From contig PHBU01000008.1 of NCBI GenBank assembly GCA_002840685.1, positions 163,263 to 227,262 on the forward strand: DNA of 64,000 nucleotides, in the 5' to 3' direction. Under the pieces are notes generated by a model. It saw nothing but the letters and a program-made list of their open reading frames with translations, made no database searches and had not been told where the DNA came from. This stretch comes from Chloroflexi bacterium HGW-Chloroflexi-6. Its GTDB lineage: Bacteria > Chloroflexota > Anaerolineae > Anaerolineales > Villigracilaceae. A program made the translations under genes and the position numbers. This document shows, in pieces, positions 57,885 through 64,000 of the stretch. Within the stretch, counting starts at the first letter, position 1, and each line of letters opens with the position of its first letter.

Positions 57885-60563
57885 TTATGGCAGATTGAAA
57901 GCTCTAACCAGAAAAACCGCCATCTGGGCGCGGGTCACGGACTGGTCTGGGCAGTAGTTGCCTGCGCCGCAGCCGCTGGTAATATCTTCGGCGGCCAACT
58001 GCTTGATCCAGGCAGCTGCCCAGTGATTTGCAGGAACATCGCTGAAACCGGATGATGCCCCAACCGCAGGCGGCAGATAGCTCGAGCCATGCATGGCCTT
58101 GAGCAAGAAGACTGCCATCTGGGCGCGGGTTACCGGGGATTCGGGGCAGTAGTTGCCTGCGCCGCAGCCGCCGGTGATACCGTCATCGGCCAATTGTTCG
58201 ATCCAGGCGGCGGCCCAGTGGGAGGCCGCAACATCATCGAAGACAGCTCCGCTGGCGGAGGGTGGAGAGAAGCCTGAGCCGTTCATGCCGCGTTCGAGAA
58301 AGATGGCCATTTGGGCGCGGGTGACTGTGTTTTCGGGACAGTAGATGAGTGGATTAGCGCCGCAACCACCGGTGATGCCGGCGTTGTACAGGCGTTCGAT
58401 GTAATCCCAGGCCCAATAGGTGAGGGGAACGTCTGCAAAAATCGCAACGCCGGGTGTGCCTTTCACAGGAATGATCATCAGCGTAATGGAATTGGCCGGG
58501 AAGGTGGCTGAGAATCCGCTTGTGGCAACTGCCATATCCGCTTCGCGAACGATTGCGGTTAGATTGTTTGCGCTATATCGGTAAACCTGGGCGGTGGAAG
58601 CCGGTTGAAAATTCGTCAACGTCAGCGGGCTGGTGAGCGGCAGAGCGGTTTTGTTGATGACGATCAGGGTCAGTTCGCCACTGGAACGTTGGGCGGCATA
58701 AATCGCTAGTTTTTCTTGATCTGCGCTGATGGCGCGCAGGCTGGTTTCGCCAAAGGCAGCACCCTGACCGTTATAGTTGCGAAACATACGGAAAGCAAAA
58801 ATTCCGGGGGCGTTGGTGTTATCAGGAGGTCCCCATAAGGTTGCCAGACCCAGCCCCTCACGACCGAAGATGCCGAGTAAATCGGCCTGGGCGAGAGCGC
58901 CGTTCATGAAATCGAGCGCTCCCCAGTTATATTCAGTGATGGCCAGTTGGGTACCCGGATAATTATTATCCGTCCATTGTTTCATGCGTGGAATTAAATA
59001 CACAGGTTGCCCGATCCAGCCTTCGTGGACGTAAGAAGCATCCCATAGCTGGCGTGTAGAGCGAAGCCGCGCAGCCTGCACACTGGCGCTCCCCAGATTT
59101 TCAGAATAAACGCCGTTTACCTGCGGGTAAATATGCACATCGAGATAATCCAGTATTCGCACATCATGCTGCTGCTCATAAGCGTGCATTTGCTGAAGAT
59201 ACCATTCGATAAAATCAAGGTTGCCATGCGCCTGACGGTCTGCCCCTGGGGTGCAGCCATCGGCGGCAGAGTAAAAATAGGCGCACCAGCCCCAGACGAC
59301 TGGGCCAAGCGTTTTTGCTGTTGGGTCTGCCGCTTTAATCGCTGCAGCATAGGCCCAGGTCCGATCGCGTATTTCATCATAGGTGACCGGGTCTGGATGG
59401 ACATCACGGTGAGTACTGTTCCATAACATGGGTTCGTTATCGAGGTTGTAAAACATGACTCCGCCATTTGCAGCCGCGCCATATTTTGTAACCAAATGGT
59501 TGACCCAGGAACTGACAAAAGCAGGAGTGATTTCAACGCTGGTATCATGAGGATCATTGCCGGTAAGAGGATTGCCCCCCAGTTCACCGTTTCCGCAATC
59601 CGTATCCCATTCATCCACGCTATCCTGTGCCCCATACAGGCTGACTTTAAAACCACAATCGTAAGGATGACTCTCCTTGCGCGCTTTTGGCGTCCAGCCG
59701 ATCAAGGGAACAGTCAGGAGTGTTTCCGTGTTCGTCCGGCGGTCTTGCTCGACAAACCGGTCGGCGGCAGAGCCATTGGGCAGCAGTTCGGGGTGAGCAT
59801 TCTCTTCGGGGATGTTTTCATAATACCAATCACTGCCTGTATTATGAATATCAAGCTGCCAGTTATAGCGGGTTGTCGAATTTCCACCCCAGCGCCGGAC
59901 AGGGAGGCGCAAATCAGCAGCCACGCTTTCGCTGGCATAGTTGATGCCGTAGATATATCGGCTGATGGGATGCCGGTCAGCGGCAGCATCCACACTGAGC
60001 GCCGGGCCGGATCCGGGCGGCAGGGTCGGGGGCGGAGGGTTGCCGCTGTTGATAAAAGCAATATCATCCAGATAAAAAACTGGCTGGCTGCCGGCCGTAT
60101 TGTTAAACCAGGAAATGCTGGAGACCGTGCGAGGGGAACCGAGGGACAGCAAAGAAACATCCACCTGAGTCCATGTGTTCGCCTGAACAGTAAGACTTTG
60201 CTCAATGCCCTCTATTTGCAGCACGATGATTTGAGAACCGGTTGTGCCGCCATGGATCCAAAAACGAAAGGTGTCATAAGCGCTGACATCCAGGCTGGCG
60301 CCGTGATACCCAAACTGCAGCCCGCTCCACCCGCCTGTGTAGGTAACAGCAATGGATGTATTGCCCGCATGCACGGGGCCGGTATTAGCATAATTGATAT
60401 TGATCCCGTTATAAGACCAATCCTGCCAACCGGATGCAAGGGTTGTCTCTGAATAAACTGGTGAATTTGCCACAGCCTGGGCCCAGGCCTGCTCCGGCGC
60501 AATCGACAGCAGCAAACCGAACAAGAAAATTAGAATGAGCAAAATAAGCTGTTTTATTTTCAT
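57885..60563 (-). CDS. Secreted GH44-like endoglucanase/xyloglucanase with three SLH repeats
   Basis: An 892-residue protein starting at ATG 60563 with AGGAG. Signal peptide (1-29), then a beta-sandwich carbohydrate-binding-like domain (about 40-165), a Pro-rich linker, and a GH44 catalytic domain: HPISRYIYGINYAS at its start, acid/base E377 in FYNLDNEPMLWNSTHRDVHP and nucleophile E544 in LAITEYNWG. GH44 enzymes cut beta-1,4-glucans and xyloglucan. A C-terminal beta domain follows, then three SLH repeats (first GGCGANPLIYCP), ending AFNLP. It is 30 bases downstream of the beta-helix gene, so the two may be cotranscribed. Confidence 0.88.
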   Translation of the reverse strand: MKIKQLILLILIFLFGLLLSIAPEQAWAQAVANSPVYSETTLASGWQDWSYNGININYANTGPVHAGNTSIAVTYTGGWSGLQFGYHGASLDVSAYDTFRFWIHGGTTGSQIIVLQIEGIEQSLTVQANTWTQVDVSLLSLGSPRTVSSISWFNNTAGSQPVFYLDDIAFINSGNPPPPTLPPGSGPALSVDAAADRHPISRYIYGINYASESVAADLRLPVRRWGGNSTTRYNWQLDIHNTGSDWYYENIPEENAHPELLPNGSAADRFVEQDRRTNTETLLTVPLIGWTPKARKESHPYDCGFKVSLYGAQDSVDEWDTDCGNGELGGNPLTGNDPHDTSVEITPAFVSSWVNHLVTKYGAAANGGVMFYNLDNEPMLWNSTHRDVHPDPVTYDEIRDRTWAYAAAIKAADPTAKTLGPVVWGWCAYFYSAADGCTPGADRQAHGNLDFIEWYLQQMHAYEQQHDVRILDYLDVHIYPQVNGVYSENLGSASVQAARLRSTRQLWDASYVHEGWIGQPVYLIPRMKQWTDNNYPGTQLAITEYNWGALDFMNGALAQADLLGIFGREGLGLATLWGPPDNTNAPGIFAFRMFRNYNGQGAAFGETSLRAISADQEKLAIYAAQRSSGELTLIVINKTALPLTSPLTLTNFQPASTAQVYRYSANNLTAIVREADMAVATSGFSATFPANSITLMIIPVKGTPGVAIFADVPLTYWAWDYIERLYNAGITGGCGANPLIYCPENTVTRAQMAIFLERGMNGSGFSPPSASGAVFDDVAASHWAAAWIEQLADDGITGGCGAGNYCPESPVTRAQMAVFLLKAMHGSSYLPPAVGASSGFSDVPANHWAAAWIKQLAAEDITSGCGAGNYCPDQSVTRAQMAVFLVRAFNLP

Positions 60564-60593
60564 GACAACTCCTAATTCTTCGTATATCAAGTC

Positions 60594-63500
60594 TTACGGT
60601 AAATCGAACGTGCGCACCAGGAAGATGGCCATTTGGGCGCGGGTTACGGGGTTCTCCGGGCAGTAATTCCCGCTGCCGCAACCGCCTGTGATGCCCTCTG
60701 CCGCCAACTGCTCGATCCAATCTTCCGCCCAGTGCCCGGCCGTATCGCCAAAGGTCGGCCCGATGTTGGGCGGGACATAGGTCGGACCGTGCTTGCTCTT
60801 GAGCAGGAAAACCGCCATTTGGGCGCGGGTTACTGCATTCTCAGGGCAGTAATTGCCGGAACCACATCCGCCGGTGATGCCATCATTTTTTAAGGCTTCG
60901 ATCCAGTCTTCTGCCCAGTGCCCGGCGGTGTCGCCAAAAGTTGGAGCTGAGTTGGGTGGAACAAAGCTTGAACCATGCATCGATTTTTCAAGGAAAATTG
61001 CCATCTGGGCGCGGGTCACGGTATTGTCGGGGCAGTAAGCGCCGGATCCGCATCCGCCAGTGATACCGGCCGCGGAGAGGCTCTCGATCCAGGCCCAGGC
61101 CCAGTAAGAGGCTGGTACATCCGAGAAGGTCGGAGTCCCTTTCGAATAAACCTGCCCGTTGTAAAAGCTGCCGTTGCCCGCACCACTTCCCCCGAGTGGG
61201 TTGGATGCGGCGTCGATAATGCTGTCGTTGTCGGCTACGTCAAGTCGAATTGTGCCCTTGCCGCTGCCGGTGTTCACCGCAACCGTGTAAGTGTCCCCGG
61301 AACCACTCAAGCCGGTGATCGAAGCTCCCGAAAGACCGAGCGTTGTCAGCGCAAAATCTGCAACATCTACGTTGACAACAGGCTCAGAGAAGGTGACTGT
61401 AAAATTCACGCTTGCGGCATTTGTTGGGTTCGGGTTTGCGCGCGCAATGGACCAAACCGCAGGCGAGGTTATATCGGGGCCATCAGAAACAATAAGTATT
61501 TTCGACTGATACGGCTGGAGCGTTAACTCGCCTGAGATATTATTCTGGTTTAAATCTTTGTAGAGGGTACTTCCAAGGTTGATTGTTTCGGCCTGGCTGG
61601 TGTCATTGTAGAAAATTTGTGAATTGGGCGGGTCTGCCGGGTTGAGCGTGAACCAGTGTTCTTTAGAAGCGCCATCCTTGCCGCTGAAAGTACGCCAGGT
61701 TGCAAGCGACTTTGCGCCGCTGGCCGAGATATGACTGGCTTTGTATGGGCTGAAAAAATAGTTATTATTGGATGTTCCCAGATTGGCCGGGTTGGCCAGC
61801 GCCAGCGTCCAGGCGTTGGGGTTGAGGCTGTAAAGGATGTTCCCGGTATGCGCACTCAAGGCCGCCGGTGCACTGCCCACATAAACCTGCCCGCCTCCAT
61901 AAGGGTATGTGCGCCCGTTGTTGTAAAGTGTGTTATTTGTCACGCTGCCCGTGGAGTTTTGAAACAAGATGCCGTGTACTGTGGAATTGGCTATCGTATT
62001 GCCTGTCACGATCACATTGCTCGAGTAATTATCGATATACAGACCAAACCCAAACAAGGCATCAAAATCGCTTTTGCAGCCATCGGTGTTCCCGGAAGTA
62101 TCCAGGATGATATTGGCGTTGAAAGTCAGGTCATGCACCGGGCTGCTGGCAAGGTTATCGCGTCCGAAAGTGCGCACCCCGCCACAATCGCCCTTGGCAT
62201 AACAGGACTGAATGATGAGATTGTGCTCGAAAGTATTGTGATGCCCAAAAACATCCATTCCGTTATAGGCAATGCGTTCCAGGCGGTTGCCGGTGATCAG
62301 ATTGTTGTTGCCCGTATCTGCTGTTTCCCCGACCTTGATCCGCAGGCCATCACCGTCTTCGGTACAGGAACCGCCGCCGGCGTTGAAGGCGCAGCCCATT
62401 CCGGCAACACCCAGGTTTTCGATCAGGCCTACATCCTGAATTACGTTTCCACTAAAAGTGGAGTTACGCGAGAACAGGTTGATGCCCATGCTGTTGGCGC
62501 GGGTAACGGTGTTGCCGCTCACTGTCAGATCGTAGCCGCCTCGCCAGCCGTCGGGACGGCCATCCCAGGCATCGTAGACCCAAGTCGCCAGATCAATCCC
62601 CATCTCATCCACATCACTGATGGCATTGTTTTGGATCAGCAGGTGATGCGGTTCATAATGCGCAAAATTGGTCGGGATGGCAATTCCGCTGCGGAACCAG
62701 CGCCGAATATCGAGGTTTTGCACCGTTATATAAGATGGGCCTTGCCCGACCAGATCCTCGCCAATCGTTACCCCGCCCCAGGAGCGATTATCGTTTTTCA
62801 GGATGATCGACCCTTCAATTTGTCCATTCGCTGGCATGCCTGTTGTCGTGTAGAGATAGACTTTTTGAGTAGCGGCATCGTAGTACCACTCGCCGTCACG
62901 GTCCAACGTGGAGATGTGATTGTTCAAAAAATAACCCCAACCGGTGCAGTTGCCTGCCCAGCAATCGTTATTCGAACCAAATGTGAGCGTGGTTCCTGAA
63001 CTGCTTGTGACCTGCCGGTTGAGAATGTACCAGCGCATGCCTTTGATGTGTGCCACAGCCCCGGCCCAATTGCCAGCAGGAAGCTGGTCATCCCTGATTT
63101 GACTGCTGCCCGGCTGGCTTTCAATCGTCGAATAACCGCCATCCGCCGCATCCAGGTTGGGCCAGCGCCCCAACAGCAGGCGTGTATCGCCGCGAAAAAG
63201 CTGGTTGATACCGAAGGCGAACTTGCCGGCGTTGGCTCCAGCATTTAAGCTGGCAACATAGATGTTGCCGTTGTGCAACGCCCAGCCTGAGATGGGGCGC
63301 GACCCCGCTAAAATGGGACGATTGAGACAGCCCGCAGGGTATGAACCGAATGTGATCGGCAGCCCTGCTGCTCCGGAATCAATAATGATCAACATCTCGC
63401 CGCGCCAGGTGTCGCCGCACTTGAAAAGGACCTTGTCTCCGGGTTGCAGATTCAAGGAATTAACCTTGCCAACCGTGGCAAAGGCTGTGCCCTCTGCCAG

Positions 63501-63653
63501 TCCGTTGTAACCATCATTGCCAGCAGAGCTTGAAACATAATAAGTAACCGTTGGGGCATGGGGTGTTGCCGCCGCAGCCGGTGATGTGACTGCCAGGCTG
63601 ACGATCAGGAAAAGCGCCAAAAGTGTACAAAGAAACCAGGATAATCGAAACAT
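60594..63653 (-). CDS. Secreted right-handed beta-helix protein with three SLH repeats
   Basis: A 1019-residue protein, ATG 63653 behind GGAGGA, signal peptide (1-29). The start YYVSSSAGNDGYNGLAEGTAF is typical of parallel beta-helix polysaccharide lyases and related enzymes. The central part shows repeated turns (NNLITGNRLERIAYNGMDV, HNTFEHNLIIQS, SNVIVTGNTIANS). An Ig-like module (VNFTVTFSEPVVNVD) and three SLH repeats with GGCGSG-x-YCP end it at TFDLP. Pectin, alginate or another uronic-acid polymer are possible substrates; no catalytic residue can be assigned with confidence. Confidence 0.83.
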   Translation of the reverse strand: MFRLSWFLCTLLALFLIVSLAVTSPAAAATPHAPTVTYYVSSSAGNDGYNGLAEGTAFATVGKVNSLNLQPGDKVLFKCGDTWRGEMLIIIDSGAAGLPITFGSYPAGCLNRPILAGSRPISGWALHNGNIYVASLNAGANAGKFAFGINQLFRGDTRLLLGRWPNLDAADGGYSTIESQPGSSQIRDDQLPAGNWAGAVAHIKGMRWYILNRQVTSSSGTTLTFGSNNDCWAGNCTGWGYFLNNHISTLDRDGEWYYDAATQKVYLYTTTGMPANGQIEGSIILKNDNRSWGGVTIGEDLVGQGPSYITVQNLDIRRWFRSGIAIPTNFAHYEPHHLLIQNNAISDVDEMGIDLATWVYDAWDGRPDGWRGGYDLTVSGNTVTRANSMGINLFSRNSTFSGNVIQDVGLIENLGVAGMGCAFNAGGGSCTEDGDGLRIKVGETADTGNNNLITGNRLERIAYNGMDVFGHHNTFEHNLIIQSCYAKGDCGGVRTFGRDNLASSPVHDLTFNANIILDTSGNTDGCKSDFDALFGFGLYIDNYSSNVIVTGNTIANSTVHGILFQNSTGSVTNNTLYNNGRTYPYGGGQVYVGSAPAALSAHTGNILYSLNPNAWTLALANPANLGTSNNNYFFSPYKASHISASGAKSLATWRTFSGKDGASKEHWFTLNPADPPNSQIFYNDTSQAETINLGSTLYKDLNQNNISGELTLQPYQSKILIVSDGPDITSPAVWSIARANPNPTNAASVNFTVTFSEPVVNVDVADFALTTLGLSGASITGLSGSGDTYTVAVNTGSGKGTIRLDVADNDSIIDAASNPLGGSGAGNGSFYNGQVYSKGTPTFSDVPASYWAWAWIESLSAAGITGGCGSGAYCPDNTVTRAQMAIFLEKSMHGSSFVPPNSAPTFGDTAGHWAEDWIEALKNDGITGGCGSGNYCPENAVTRAQMAVFLLKSKHGPTYVPPNIGPTFGDTAGHWAEDWIEQLAAEGITGGCGSGNYCPENPVTRAQMAIFLVRTFDLP

Positions 63654-63789
63654 AAACCTATCCTCCGGAAAAAGTTCTTGGGATGATTACAATGCCCACC
63701 CTGCGGCAGGCGGCAAAGATGTTTCCATGGTAGACGAGTGTCCAGGTACTGTCAACGCACCAATGGAACTATCGAGCGCGTCCCGTAAT

Positions 63790-63836
63790 AAAAAAAGCGA
63801 GATAAATGCGGAAGAGTTTCACCGCATTTATCTCGC
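63790..63836 (-). terminator. Intrinsic terminator of the partial SLH gene
   Basis: A 15-bp perfect stem (63797-63811 with 63822-63836), followed on the minus strand by seven Ts, 20 bases after the stop. Confidence 0.88.
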
Positions 63837-63855
63837 AATTATGTTAATCCAAAAT

Positions 63856-64000
63856 TTATGGCAAATTGAAAGCCTTTACCAGGAAGACAGCCATCTGGGC
63901 ACGGGTGACGGGCCGGTCGGGGCAGTAGTTGCCTGCCCCGCAGCCACCGGTGATCCCTTCGGCCGCCAGTTGCTTGATCCAGGCGGCAGCCCAGTAACTG
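63856..64000 (-). CDS. C-terminal SLH repeat of a further secreted protein, partial
   Basis: The frame is open to the window edge and reads WAAAWIKQLAAEGITGGCGA, then NYCPDRPVTRAQMAVFLVKA, ending FNLP before TAA at 63856-63858. It matches the last SLH repeat of the eight complete proteins of the island. The enzyme domain is outside the window. Confidence 0.9.
   Translation of the reverse strand, partial: SYWAAAWIKQLAAEGITGGCGAGNYCPDRPVTRAQMAVFLVKAFNLP

Noticed and set aside
61656..62999. A 447-codon open frame opposite the beta-helix gene
   Set aside because: Shadow frame; no domain, no start signal, and the opposite strand has a clear signal peptide and SLH protein.
36158..63858. Regularly repeated DNA blocks that look like a repeat array or CRISPR-like structure
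   Set aside because: The periodic similarity is the DNA of SLH repeats in frame inside genes; there are no short identical repeats with unique spacers.

Overview
The window looks like a chromosomal piece of an anaerobic, fermentative, Gram-positive-type heterotroph, most likely a member of the Chloroflexota (Anaerolineae). This is inferred from protein style only: lipoproteins with LysM/M23 domains, DUF4870 and DUF402 proteins, a selenoprotein formate dehydrogenase with Hnd/Nuo-type partners, and many secreted proteins ending in cysteine-containing SLH repeats. No rRNA, tRNA, CRISPR array, integrase or transposase was seen.

Layout. (1) 1-7.4 kb: the tail of a thioredoxin-fold protein, an OsmC protein, three tandem paralogous LysM/M23 lipoproteins (minus strand) and a membrane-anchored lipase-like esterase. 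(2) 7.4-12.8 kb: a thiamine operon behind a promoter, a TPP riboswitch and an intrinsic terminator. It encodes thiamine pyrophosphokinase, the thiBPQ-type ABC transporter and a DUF402 protein. thiP and thiQ both carry in-frame insertions derived from repeat-like DNA. (3) 12.8-14.2 kb: two unlisted 54-55 aa membrane microproteins with a CCCC motif, and two DUF4870-type membrane proteins. (4) 14.2-27.8 kb, minus strand: a redox cluster. It holds fdhD, a DRTGG/CBS-ATPase/DRTGG/PHP signalling block, a HndA/ATPase/HndB/HndC set, a second NuoE/NuoF pair, a formate dehydrogenase read through an in-frame UGA (selenocysteine, with a bacterial SECIS hairpin), a rubrerythrin-like protein and a formate channel. 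Both operons of the cluster are preceded by an 18-bp TTGTGA-N6-TCACAA palindrome placed at the expected transcription start, which suggests repression by Rex (or a CRP/FNR protein). (5) 28-31.4 kb: YHS and DUF402 proteins, a GH13 glucosidase and a reduced histidine kinase. (6) 31.6-64 kb, minus strand: an island of nine secreted enzymes, each ending in SLH repeats: subtilase, thermolysin-like protease, GH26, a protein of unknown fold, double 5'-nucleotidase, Calx-beta/ExeM-type nuclease, GH44, beta-helix protein and one gene cut by the window end. It is interrupted by an RsmF-like rRNA methyltransferase and by a UDP-GlcNAc 2-epimerase with two glycosyltransferases.

How it may work together. 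The SLH enzymes would degrade protein, glycans, DNA and nucleotides at the cell surface. Their SLH repeats probably bind a secondary cell-wall polymer, and the WecB/glycosyltransferase block could supply ManNAc-containing polymer. Sugars would be fermented with formate as an electron sink or source, through a NAD-linked and possibly electron-bifurcating formate dehydrogenase plus FocA. The most unusual signals are the formate dehydrogenase assembly with two NuoEF modules and no hydrogenase subunit, the 25 SLH motifs that all keep a cysteine pair, the repeat-derived insertions in the thiamine transporter, and the tandem CCCC microproteins.
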